From positions 1-64,000 of the forward strand of contig JBGSIA010000075.1 in assembly GCA_041751935.1 (NCBI GenBank): a stretch of DNA of 64,000 nucleotides, given 5' to 3'. Origin of the DNA: JBBSJZ01 sp041751935 (GTDB taxonomy: Bacteria; Planctomycetota; Planctomycetia; Pirellulales; Pirellulaceae). Positions 44,803-53,539 of this stretch are shown here, piece after piece (positions within the stretch are counted from its first letter, which is position 1; the number at the start of each line of letters is the position of its first letter). The translations under genes and the position numbers were made by a program. Under the pieces are notes generated by a model, which saw nothing but the letters and a program-made list of their open reading frames with translations, had not been told where the DNA came from and made no database searches.

Positions 44803-46431
44803 CTAGTTCCCGGCAGCTTTCTTTTTCTTGCGTTTCGTCTGCCCATCGCCGACCACGTCGTCAACAACCACATGAGTACGCTTGGCCCAGTCGTCGTACT
44901 GTTTCGCCATCGACTCGACCCGCTGCGGATGCTTACTGGCAAGATCGACGAGTTCAGTTCGATCGGCGGCCATGTCGTACAGTTCCCACGGCTTGCCTTC
45001 CAAAGCGACAATTTTCCAGTTGCCATCACGCACGGCGCGATTGTTTTCGTGGTTGAAGAAAATCGGCTCGAGTCGCTGAATTTTTTCTCCCCGAATTGCG
45101 GGGAGTAAACTAACGCCCTCCATCGGTTCGATGGAGTGTCCCTGATGCTCCATTGGATACTTGGCTCCGGCGACATCAACGACCGTTGCCATGATGTCAA
45201 TCAGGTGCCCGGGTTGTGACTCAAACTGGCCGTTACGCGACGAAGCAATCTGGGCAGGCCAATGCACGATGAGAGGCGTCGCAGAACCACCTTCATGCAC
45301 ATAATGCTTCCATTTACGGAACGGCGTGTTGTTAAGCGTCGCCCAGGTCTGGCCAATGAAGACATTGGAATTGGGGCCACCCGGTGGCGTGCCGGTAAAT
45401 CGCCCAGGAACACCCGACTCCGCGTTGCCTCCATTGTCGCTGAGAAACATCAGCAAGGTGTTGTCCAGGACGCCGCGATCTTTTAATCCGGCAACCAGAT
45501 TACCGACACTTCGATCCATGGCATCGATCATCGCCGCATAGATCGCCATCATATGGTCATAGCGGTCTTGTTCATCGCCCGACAGCGAGTCCCAGGCTGG
45601 AGTGTTATCGCCGCGCGATGATAACGGCCAGTCCGGATGGATTAACCCTAGTTCGATCTGGCGCTCGTACCTCGCTTGGCGCAACGCATCCCATCCAACC
45701 TTGTATCTTCCACGATAACGATCGATGTCAGCTTGCGGCGCCATCAACGGGAAATGGGGTGCACAGTGCGCGAGATAAAGAAAGAACGGTTTGTCTTGCT
45801 CAATCGCGACGTCAACAAAGTTTAGACCCCAGGTTGTCCAAAGATCTGCACCGTACCAATCGTCTCCGAACAGAGGATCGGTCAGTGCCTTTTCTTCACC
45901 ATTGAGGAACAACTTGGCGTTGCCTTTGTCGCCGCCCTGATTCGCAAAGTGAACACCGCCTGCGACCAAATTCAAACTAAGCTGAAAACCCCGTTTCCAG
46001 GGTGGCGTGCCTTGATTCTGTCCAAGGTGCCATTTGCCGCTCATCGCCGTAAGATACCCTCGCTGCGTTAGCACCTCGGCAATCGTCACACTGGAGTTAG
46101 CAATCTTACCTTGAAAACCGGGATGGTTCGGCTTGATGGTGTTGTCCAGGTGCCCCATTCCTGCTTGATGCGGATAGTGCCCGGTCAACAGCGAAGCGCG
46201 TGTCGGACTGCAGCGTCCGGTGTTGTAGAACTGAGTGAATCGAACGCCGTTGGCTGCGAGTTGATCCAAGTTCGGCGTGGCGATTTCACTGCCATAACAA
46301 CCGATGTCCGACCATCCCATGTCGTCCACCAGCACGACGACAACATTCGGTGATCGTGCTTCGGCACCAGAACTTGTAGCGACGTAACAGCAGACACCTA
46401 ACCATGCAAACAGTAGCCAAGGCGATTTCAT
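44803..46431 (-). CDS. Type I (formylglycine) arylsulfatase
   Basis: 542 residues with a signal peptide (MKSPWLLFAWLGVCCYVATSSG). The catalytic motif CSPTRASLLTG starts at C74, which must be converted to formylglycine. The metal-binding pair D36-D37 is in VVLVDDMGWSDIGCYG, and the later MFLSDNGGNAE carries the second Asp/Asn pair. The enzyme hydrolyses sulfate esters outside the cytoplasm; planctomycetes carry many and use them on algal polysaccharides. The C-terminus is basic (KRKKKKAAGN). No formylglycine-generating enzyme, and no second sulfatase, is nearby. Confidence 0.94.
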   Translation of the reverse strand: MKSPWLLFAWLGVCCYVATSSGAEARSPNVVVVLVDDMGWSDIGCYGSEIATPNLDQLAANGVRFTQFYNTGRCSPTRASLLTGHYPHQAGMGHLDNTIKPNHPGFQGKIANSSVTIAEVLTQRGYLTAMSGKWHLGQNQGTPPWKRGFQLSLNLVAGGVHFANQGGDKGNAKLFLNGEEKALTDPLFGDDWYGADLWTTWGLNFVDVAIEQDKPFFLYLAHCAPHFPLMAPQADIDRYRGRYKVGWDALRQARYERQIELGLIHPDWPLSSRGDNTPAWDSLSGDEQDRYDHMMAIYAAMIDAMDRSVGNLVAGLKDRGVLDNTLLMFLSDNGGNAESGVPGRFTGTPPGGPNSNVFIGQTWATLNNTPFRKWKHYVHEGGSATPLIVHWPAQIASSRNGQFESQPGHLIDIMATVVDVAGAKYPMEHQGHSIEPMEGVSLLPAIRGEKIQRLEPIFFNHENNRAVRDGNWKIVALEGKPWELYDMAADRTELVDLASKHPQRVESMAKQYDDWAKRTHVVVDDVVGDGQTKRKKKKAAGN

Positions 46432-46507
46432 CGATCAATTCTCAAAAGAAGCCGGTATCGAACAGACTTCCGTGATTGTAATCCAATCGCCTCAAGTATA
46501 GAGCCCG

Positions 46508-48001
46508 CTAAAACAGAACGTTCGGTGTCGCCGTCAGTGAACCGGAAGCTGCAGCAGAACTCGACAGCGATGGTGAAACCGCCGTTGCCGAAGACTTTGC
46601 TTGCCGTCGGTAGCCGAAGCAGCCGCGATCGCGGATCACTGTTGCGACTTCGCTTGGAACATGCTCGGTCCAACCGTCCTGTCCCGACTGGATCTGTTTC
46701 AGTACCTCGCGCGAGAATGTTGACAAGTGCCTGGCATCAAAGTTGTCGAGTTGTTCGATACATCGCTTGTCAACGAGGTACTGGTACAATTTGCGAATCT
46801 CCGGTGCAATCTCAAGATTATCAACGGTCGTTAGCGTGTCTGTGCGTCGATCCAACAGCGGATAGATGTACAGCTTCAAGTCGTTTTTGAACAGCCGACC
46901 GAAGGATTCCAGGATACCGCCATCGAGTTTCGTATAGTACTTCTCATCGAACAAATCATGAAGACTGCCGGCACCCATGGTGATCCCGATCTTCTTCTTG
47001 GTGTAACGAGCCAAGTAGGCCGCAAGTCGGTAATACTCGAAATAGTCACTGACCATCACCGTCATACCGCATGCGGCAAGCGTATCGGCTCGGGCAAGGA
47101 AATCACGCAAGTCGATATCACCGTTGGATTGCAGGTTGTGCATGGTGATCTCGGCAAGCGAAACGATCTGTTCACCAGAGACATCCGGCTCGCGTTGAAA
47201 TTTGTCATGCGCTGCGCGAAGCATATCGATATTGACGTGCGTTACCGGGCGGAAGCTGCCTCGTTGCACCAAGATCGGCTTCTTGTACAACGTTTCTGAA
47301 GGCTGCAAGACTTCGCCACTGGCTGAGAACATCGCAGCACTGCTGAGTCCAAGCTGTACTAACCGCAGACTCATCACACGGTTGTCAACATGGCGAAAAG
47401 CGATACCGGAGAACTCAATCATGTCGATTTCGATGCGACGTGTCGTGAGATTGTCCAGTAGCGAATTGATCAGTTGGTCCGGTTCGTGATTGAGAAAGAA
47501 TGCCCCGTAAAGCAAATTTACGCCCACGATTCCTAATGCTTCCTGCTGCAAAGCATTTTCCGTATCCAGCATTCGTACATGGATGATAATCTGGCTGTCT
47601 TGATCACGTGGGTGTGCTTGAAATCGAATGCCCATCCAGCCATGGCAATCGTTCGTGCCATGAAAATTTCTTGCAGAGACAGTGTCTGCGAAGGCAAAAA
47701 ATGCGGTCGTATCACCACGACTTTCGCGCAGCCTTTCAAGGTTCAAGGAATGCTCATGATTCAACATGTCTTCCAATCGCTGGCGACACACGTACCGATC
47801 ACATTGGCCGTAGATCGCATCGCTGACGGACATGTCATAGGCGGACATGCTCTTGGCGATCGTCCCGGCGGCACCGCCGACTCGAAAGAACCAACGAACG
47901 ACTTCTTGGCCAGCGCCGATTTCTGCAAACGAACCATAGCGGCGGGGATCAAGGTTAACGGCCAAAGCTTTGCGTTCAGTGCTGGGGCGTTCCGTAGTCA
48001 T
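46508..48001 (-). CDS. Conserved protein of unknown function (often misnamed TonB-dependent receptor)
   Basis: 497 residues, cytosolic by appearance: no signal peptide, no membrane segment. It opens with KALAVNLDPRRYGSFAEIGAGQEVVRWFF and GTIAKSMSAYDMSVSDAIYG. I recall near-identical openings in proteins from cyanobacteria and other phyla, labelled as TonB receptors or nucleotide adenylyltransferases without support. Strong conservation continues over GWMGIRFQAHPRDQDSQIII, VRMLDTENALQQEALGI and GGILESFGRLFKNDLKLYIY. The C-terminal 60 residues here are a low-complexity Ser/Ala tail. An enzyme of about 430 residues is plausible, but the function is unknown. Confidence 0.85.
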   Translation of the reverse strand: MTTERPSTERKALAVNLDPRRYGSFAEIGAGQEVVRWFFRVGGAAGTIAKSMSAYDMSVSDAIYGQCDRYVCRQRLEDMLNHEHSLNLERLRESRGDTTAFFAFADTVSARNFHGTNDCHGWMGIRFQAHPRDQDSQIIIHVRMLDTENALQQEALGIVGVNLLYGAFFLNHEPDQLINSLLDNLTTRRIEIDMIEFSGIAFRHVDNRVMSLRLVQLGLSSAAMFSASGEVLQPSETLYKKPILVQRGSFRPVTHVNIDMLRAAHDKFQREPDVSGEQIVSLAEITMHNLQSNGDIDLRDFLARADTLAACGMTVMVSDYFEYYRLAAYLARYTKKKIGITMGAGSLHDLFDEKYYTKLDGGILESFGRLFKNDLKLYIYPLLDRRTDTLTTVDNLEIAPEIRKLYQYLVDKRCIEQLDNFDARHLSTFSREVLKQIQSGQDGWTEHVPSEVATVIRDRGCFGYRRQAKSSATAVSPSLSSSAAASGSLTATPNVLF

Positions 48002-48443
48002 GAGGCGGGTTCTTTGGGGGTAGATGTGCGTATTTTGGCTAAGATATATGGATCATGCGACGAGTGCTGACGCGGAAAAAACTCCCGATTAGGCGAGGGT
48101 TGCGGAAATCCAGGCCGCAAAGTCGGCAGTGCTGGGCCAACTCGCTACCAACATTCTTAACTTGATACTGTACAAAGACTTATGTAATGGCCCCTGAACT
48201 GTTTTCCCCGACGCGACATAAAACAGTTGACTACCGACCCAATGCCCCGTAGGCTGAGAAGTTCAAACGAGCCGACTTGATTGTCAACAACGAACGAGCA
48301 CCCATTCAGCTCAATTTAACGGTCAGCATTGAATCCTTACTGCGTTCAAATGAACGAGCGTCTCTCTTACGGGCACAGTGGTTTTATTGGCTGACACAGT
48401 GACGCGTTTGACTTTTCGCACTTAAAACAGGAGTTGCTCAGAG
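48002..48443 (+). other. Intergenic region before the response regulator
   Basis: 442 bases with no gene. Around 48093-48144 there is a segment able to fold: CGAG ... CTCG outer arms and TGCGG/CCGCA inner arms, with GGAAATCC and CGCAAAG in single-stranded positions. This recalls some regulatory RNAs but I cannot assign it to a class. Confidence 0.4.
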
Positions 48444-48896
48444 ATGCTTGGTGACAGCAGAACGAAGCCGATGGAGATCTTGTTGGTTGAAGATGGCTTA
48501 TTGGATGCGCGTGTCACAATTCACGCGCTTCGCCGCAGCCAAATTCATCATCGTTTGACGCTGGTTCGTAGCGTTGGCGAGGCGATTCAATTCCTAAACC
48601 GAGATGGGGTGTTTTCTCGCGCGCCGCGGCCGGACCTGTTGCTTCTGGATATGATGTTGCCCGACGGGAATGGTTTGGAAGTGCTCGAAGCAATGAACGA
48701 ATTGCAAGCCGACTCGATCAAGACAACCGTGGTCGTTTTAACCGCTTCGGACGATGAGTCGATCAAGCGGCGTTCGGATGAGCTTGGTGTTCACGACTAC
48801 ATTCAAAAGCCCGTCTCCGAAGACGAATTTTTACGGGTGGTGCGTGAGCACAAGCGGCTGATGATTCACAGCATGCCGCTACTGGAAACGGTTTGA
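48444..48896 (+). CDS. Single-domain response regulator (Rcp1/CheY-like)
   Basis: 150 residues, receiver domain only. The phosphorylated Asp is D69 in LLLLDMMLPDGNG, the acidic pocket is E16-D17 in LVEDG, the switch Thr is T100 and the conserved Lys is K122 in QKPVS. The sequence LVEDGLLDARVTIHALRRSQ and a mid-domain loop of about 10 extra residues match the Rcp1-type group that works with phytochrome or hybrid kinases. There is no output domain, so it relays phosphate or binds a partner. AGGAG stands 10 bases before the ATG. No histidine kinase is adjacent. Confidence 0.92.
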   Translation: MLGDSRTKPMEILLVEDGLLDARVTIHALRRSQIHHRLTLVRSVGEAIQFLNRDGVFSRAPRPDLLLLDMMLPDGNGLEVLEAMNELQADSIKTTVVVLTASDDESIKRRSDELGVHDYIQKPVSEDEFLRVVREHKRLMIHSMPLLETV

Positions 48897-48990
48897 GATC
48901 GAACGCGGCAGTTGGAAGGTAATCTGGCAAGACGCTTCGACCACCTTCTCTTGATCGATCACTTCGACAAAACGCAGTCGATTACCTTGG

Positions 48991-49998
48991 CTAACGACGA
49001 TTGTTCGTCGGACGGTTTGCGACTTGACCGCCCTGCGGCCGCAACAAATACATTTTCGGATCGTCGATGATAAACGCCGTGCTCCATCGGTGCCCGTCGT
49101 CCGCACTACATACGTTGTAAAAGAACGTGCGGAATCGCTCTGCGCGATAATCATAGGGAAATTGACTGGAGATGTAGTCCGCTTCGGTTAATTCATCCAC
49201 GCCCGGTGACGCGTAGAAGTGAACCATTCCATCGGGCGTAACGCTCATTCCGAGTGTCCACCAACCCGTGGTTGTGATTTGCGGTCCCCGAAAATCGCCA
49301 CCCTTTCGATTGCTACGAATGCGGAAATACGCGAAGTCATCGGTTTTCGAGGAGTCGGCCTTGCTTTCGAATTCGATGAATAATCCCGGCCAGTAGACCT
49401 CGTTATCCATTTTCTTATGCTTCAAGCCAAGGAACCCAGTTTCTTTTTCTACTAGCGCAGTTGTCTCCAGCGCCAAACGAAACCCAAAGTGCGGTCCCGA
49501 GCGTTTCTCCCACTGCGAAACAGGTGGTAAGAACACGCGAGTCGTAACACTTGGCACCTCGGCGATGTCAATGCGTCGCTTCAGTCGATACTGAATATTG
49601 CAGACGAAATCGTCTTGGTGCATCGTTCGACTCGGCTGGCCGGGTATGCCCGTCTGCAGCGACCGCAACAGCATAGCGCCGTTACTACCGGGCAAGCCAC
49701 CGCTGGGAGTCACGACACGTTTGACGACGTCGGGATGACCTCGCATCACGCCTTCGTACCAACGACCGTTCGTCGTTCGGCCCATCGGCTGGCGCTGGTT
49801 TTCGTCGATGTCCTCAGTGCTTTTCGGATCGTTCGGGATGTATTGCCAGTTCGGATCTTCGAAGTCGTCCGACACTCCGAGTACCTCGGCACCCGTGCCA
49901 GGAACGACGGCCCGCTGGGCGATTGCCGATTGTGAGACGCCTGCCAGAAGCGTCATCGTAAGAGCAGCCACGGTGTGGCGGCCGAGCGAAATCCGCAT
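48991..49998 (-). CDS. Secreted protein of unknown function
   Basis: 335 residues with a signal peptide (TVAALTMTLLAGVSQSAIAQ). The mature part is beta-rich throughout: VSDDFEDPNWQYIPN, YWPGLFIEFES, FRIRSNRKGGDF, TTTGWWTLGMSVTPDGMVHF. The phrase SDDFEDPNW is common at the start of secreted jelly-roll (LamG-like) domains, so a carbohydrate-binding fold is possible. The tail is Gln/Asn/Arg-rich. It converges with the response regulator gene. The DUF58 gene is 157 bases upstream on the same strand. Confidence 0.7.
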   Translation of the reverse strand: MRISLGRHTVAALTMTLLAGVSQSAIAQRAVVPGTGAEVLGVSDDFEDPNWQYIPNDPKSTEDIDENQRQPMGRTTNGRWYEGVMRGHPDVVKRVVTPSGGLPGSNGAMLLRSLQTGIPGQPSRTMHQDDFVCNIQYRLKRRIDIAEVPSVTTRVFLPPVSQWEKRSGPHFGFRLALETTALVEKETGFLGLKHKKMDNEVYWPGLFIEFESKADSSKTDDFAYFRIRSNRKGGDFRGPQITTTGWWTLGMSVTPDGMVHFYASPGVDELTEADYISSQFPYDYRAERFRTFFYNVCSADDGHRWSTAFIIDDPKMYLLRPQGGQVANRPTNNRR

Positions 49999-50155
49999 GA
50001 TTCGATCCCGTATCCGCTTGCGTTGAAAACATCTGGAGCAAGCGCGGCTATCCGCGATCAGCTCCCCCCTATCATCGTTACAATCGGCACAATCGAAGTT
50101 GCGGTTGAAGAAAACGTGTCAGTCCGCCAGGAAAATCGGCTGAGAAACGTTCCCC

Positions 50156-51484
50156 TCAGCGAGTCACGATGTCGCGACAAACATCTGGGATCGACGCAGC
50201 GTTTACCAGATGAAACGTGCGAATTCGTTGGGATATCATTGGACCAGCAATCGCTGAGTAATCGTTGATATCGTACGTATTGACGATTACCGCCACTGCC
50301 CAACCTCGCCGTGACATCGAAATAATCGCGCTGATCGATTCGACGCTGCACTTCTGTAATACAAACAGCAACGTGGTTTCACTCGAAATTCGGCCTTGAC
50401 TTTCAGCGAGTAATTGTGGCAACGACAGTCCGTCAGTGCGTTCTAATCTTGCCAGCGTACGTGTCACTTCTGCTAACTGAACTGGGCCGCGCGATGCAGG
50501 AACAATCACCGGTCGCAAGCGATCGCTTTCATCACGCATTTGCGCGGCCTGGCGAGCTTCGTCCCGCACCCGAGAATCACCGATCCAGCCTTCGGTACGA
50601 ATTCGGTCTGCAGCATCACGCCCGTTGGTCAGTAAGCCAAAGGGTTCACCAGCGTCATGGAGCGTTGCCGCGATCGAAGCGGCTGCTGTAACCGCCAAAT
50701 CACTGCGAACCGGTTCGTGCTCGCGCGGCATGGTTGATTCATGCAAATCCAAAACGAGCGTTGCTCCGATAATGGACGAAGGTTCGTAAACTTTGCTGTG
50801 CAGAGTCCCGGTGCGGGCCGTCGCTGCCCAGTGGACACTGCGCATCGGGTCACCGGGTTGCCACTGCCGAATTCCTCGCAGTCGAGTGGGATCGTCCATC
50901 ACGTTGGCCCGCATGCGAATCTCGCCGATCGGTCGTCGCGATCCTATATCGTAACCAGCAAGGGTGATGACTTCTGGAAGTACCGTCAGGTAAATCGGCT
51001 GCGTGCCAACTCGATAGCGACGATACAAGCCCATCAAGTCACCGGTCTCGAGCACCGTGGGACCAATTTGAAAGTAGCCTCGACGATTGCATTGAAGTGA
51101 ATACGCGATGTGACGCGTTTGCTGGGGCCAAAGCAGCATCACACCAATTCGCTTTCCAACGACTCCCAGTGTCGACGGTTCGTGCAGGATTGCTGATCGC
51201 GGTAGCAGATCCTCAACCAACAACCAGACAATAGGCAAGCGGGAATGGTTGGTCAGGGCGACGCTGACATCGAATGATGACCCGATCTTCAACTCTCGGT
51301 CGCTACCTTGGCGAATCGCTACGACCGAGTCGGTCCAAATTTGCGCCAACACGGCATTTAGGCTTAGCACACCCGCGACGGTAATTCCCGCAAGCACCCA
51401 GAGAGATGCTCCGAACAGCATCCCGCACAACAGCAGCGCAGCCACGGCGGCGATCCAGGTGAACAGGTTCGGTCGTTGGGTCAT
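50156..51484 (-). CDS. DUF58 protein
   Basis: 442 residues. Two hydrophobic helices at the N-terminus (about residues 8-45: WIAAVAALLLCGMLFGAS, VAGVLSLNAVLA) anchor it. The DUF58 signature RGIRQWQPGDPMRSVHWAATAR is followed by GTLHSKVYEP, and a von Willebrand A-like region with LVLDLHES lies after it. DUF58 proteins usually sit with a MoxR AAA+ ATPase, absent here. They are thought to help assemble envelope or metal-containing complexes. It is divergent from the permease gene across 246 bases. Confidence 0.9.
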   Translation of the reverse strand: MTQRPNLFTWIAAVAALLLCGMLFGASLWVLAGITVAGVLSLNAVLAQIWTDSVVAIRQGSDRELKIGSSFDVSVALTNHSRLPIVWLLVEDLLPRSAILHEPSTLGVVGKRIGVMLLWPQQTRHIAYSLQCNRRGYFQIGPTVLETGDLMGLYRRYRVGTQPIYLTVLPEVITLAGYDIGSRRPIGEIRMRANVMDDPTRLRGIRQWQPGDPMRSVHWAATARTGTLHSKVYEPSSIIGATLVLDLHESTMPREHEPVRSDLAVTAAASIAATLHDAGEPFGLLTNGRDAADRIRTEGWIGDSRVRDEARQAAQMRDESDRLRPVIVPASRGPVQLAEVTRTLARLERTDGLSLPQLLAESQGRISSETTLLFVLQKCSVESISAIISMSRRGWAVAVIVNTYDINDYSAIAGPMISQRIRTFHLVNAASIPDVCRDIVTR

Positions 51485-51730
51485 CGTGGTCAGAATCGCT
51501 ACAGGTGGACGAAAAGGCTCGCGAGGGAGGCTGCACCCAGAATAGCACGTCCAAAATTCATTACCGTCAATTGATGAGATATCGAGAGACTTGCGGGCAG
51601 GCCCGATCTCGGAAACGGCTAAAAGTTACATTAACCCAGCAAACCTTTCGCAAACTGGCTGCGTAGCACCCCGGCGAAAGCTTTCATTTGACTGACATTA
51701 TCCGTACACTTACACCTCGAATCGACCTCG

Positions 51731-53482
51731 ATGAACGCATTGGAATGCCTCGGCTTGCCCGCCGACTCCCCAGTCTTGGGACAAGTCATGACTTGGCTAC
51801 CCGTTTGGCTAACGCCGATTTGGGTGCTTTCGATCGGTTTGATGTTGGGTTTGGCGCTCTGTATCGCGGTGTACAGTGTGTTGGCAGTTTTGTCATTTGT
51901 TCCGCCGCTGGGACATTTGGCTGATCATCCTCGCCGCGGAAACGTGGCCTCGTTGATCGCTGGCGGAATATTTGCCACCTCCCTTTGCATTCTCTATGTC
52001 CCGCATGGCCAGCCGCGCAGCGAAATGCTTTACATGCCGTTGATCGCGATTGGATTGGTTCTGGGTTTCGGCTTGATTTATGGGATGTGGCATCGCACTC
52101 GGGTCGAATGGCCAGCAATGCTTGGTGAAGGAATTACTCCCTATTTGCTGTCCACTGCCGGTGCGTTTGCTGTTTTGGGTTTAGCATCGAGCCCGATCGT
52201 GAAGGACTCCAAGGAGATTCTGGCATCGATTGCGGCCGTCAACTATGTCGGCGATGGAACTCGAGTAGAGACGGTCACCGTGCCTGGCACACCAGTGGAA
52301 ACCTCGTTGGACGAAGCCTCGTTCCATCCGGCCAATATCGAGTACAACCTGCGTAGTGTTTCCGAACTGACGATTTCGAGCGACCGAACGATCGCGCTGG
52401 CCGACGCTGGCACCCCTGCTGAAGTTTCGCGGGCTCCGTATCGAGTCAATGCCGATGAATCCTTGCATTACAAGTACGAGGATCGTGATACACCACCCAT
52501 CCCAGCGATCGCGAGTAAATTGCACATCAGCAATCAAGAAGTCGATCCGGCAACGGTGACGTTCACGTTCAAGACTTTACCGCAAGTGCCTGAAGCGGCA
52601 TCGATCGTTGGCGCTGCGGCGACCTTTTTCTTCATGATTACGGCGCTGATGGCGTTTCGCCAAGCAGCACCGCGGGTATGGGCATTGGCACTGTCAACGG
52701 CCAAGAATGAAATGGCTCAACCACTGTACTTGTTGCTTTTGGGTATCGGCCTGTTTGGCGTTCTGTTGTTTGGAATCTATCCATTCAACACACTTGGGGA
52801 CGATATTCGCTTGCTCAAAGACAGCGGCGTCACCCTGATTATGGTGCTCGGCATGCTGCAAGCAGTATGGAGCGCCGGCACCACCGTCAGCGATGAGATC
52901 GAGGGACGTACCGCATTAACGGTGCTGAGCAAACCAGTCAGCCGTCGATCGTTTGTGCTAGGCAAGTACGCAGGAATCATGTTGGCTGTATTGGTACTGT
53001 TCGTGATCATTGCGACCGTGTTGCTTGTTGTCATGAGTTACAAACCCATTTACGACGCTCGTGAAACGAGCAAGGCAACTCCGGTATGGCAGGTCGGTCA
53101 TGAGGAAATCATGACGACGATCCCCGTGCTGGGGTTGTACTTCATGGAGACAATGGCGATTGGTGCGATCGCTGTAGCGTTGGCAACGCGGGTTCCACTG
53201 TTGGCAAACTTCATCACTTGTTTCGTCATCTATGTGATCGGAAATTTGACCTCTCCGCTAGTCGCATCGACCGAGGGGAACAACCCATTGGTGACCTTCG
53301 TGGGGCGATTGATCGCCGTGATCCTTCCGAATTTGAATGTTTTTAATGTGCAGAGTGCTGTGGATGCGGGAAATCCCATCCCACTGCTCTACTTGGCGGG
53401 AGCTTTCAATTATCTTGTATGCTTCGTCATCGCGATTTGGATGCTCGCGATGCTACTTTTCGAGGACCGAGACTTGGCATAG
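51731..53482 (+). CDS. ABC-2-type permease-like membrane protein
   Basis: 583 residues with about ten predicted membrane helices in two blocks: four in the first 165 residues and about six in the last 280. They are separated by a hydrophilic extracytoplasmic domain of about 120 residues that looks beta-rich. The cytoplasmic phrase EIEGRTALTVLSKPVSRRSFVLGKYAG is the typical coupling helix of ABC-2 permeases that follow an ATPase gene. No normal ATPase gene is next to it; the next gene encodes the degenerate ABC protein after 57 bases. The transported substrate is unknown. Confidence 0.85.
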   Translation: MNALECLGLPADSPVLGQVMTWLPVWLTPIWVLSIGLMLGLALCIAVYSVLAVLSFVPPLGHLADHPRRGNVASLIAGGIFATSLCILYVPHGQPRSEMLYMPLIAIGLVLGFGLIYGMWHRTRVEWPAMLGEGITPYLLSTAGAFAVLGLASSPIVKDSKEILASIAAVNYVGDGTRVETVTVPGTPVETSLDEASFHPANIEYNLRSVSELTISSDRTIALADAGTPAEVSRAPYRVNADESLHYKYEDRDTPPIPAIASKLHISNQEVDPATVTFTFKTLPQVPEAASIVGAAATFFFMITALMAFRQAAPRVWALALSTAKNEMAQPLYLLLLGIGLFGVLLFGIYPFNTLGDDIRLLKDSGVTLIMVLGMLQAVWSAGTTVSDEIEGRTALTVLSKPVSRRSFVLGKYAGIMLAVLVLFVIIATVLLVVMSYKPIYDARETSKATPVWQVGHEEIMTTIPVLGLYFMETMAIGAIAVALATRVPLLANFITCFVIYVIGNLTSPLVASTEGNNPLVTFVGRLIAVILPNLNVFNVQSAVDAGNPIPLLYLAGAFNYLVCFVIAIWMLAMLLFEDRDLA

Positions 53483-53539
53483 TTCCACTGAGGTGCTTCG
53501 GGAAACGGTCCAACCGACCCGCCGTTAGTTCATCTCCAG

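Noticed and set aside
48879..48990. Protein-like minus-strand frame after the secreted protein at 48991-49998
   Set aside because: The residues look plausible, but there is no start codon outside the overlapping gene and the end runs into the response regulator; kept as possible remnant only.
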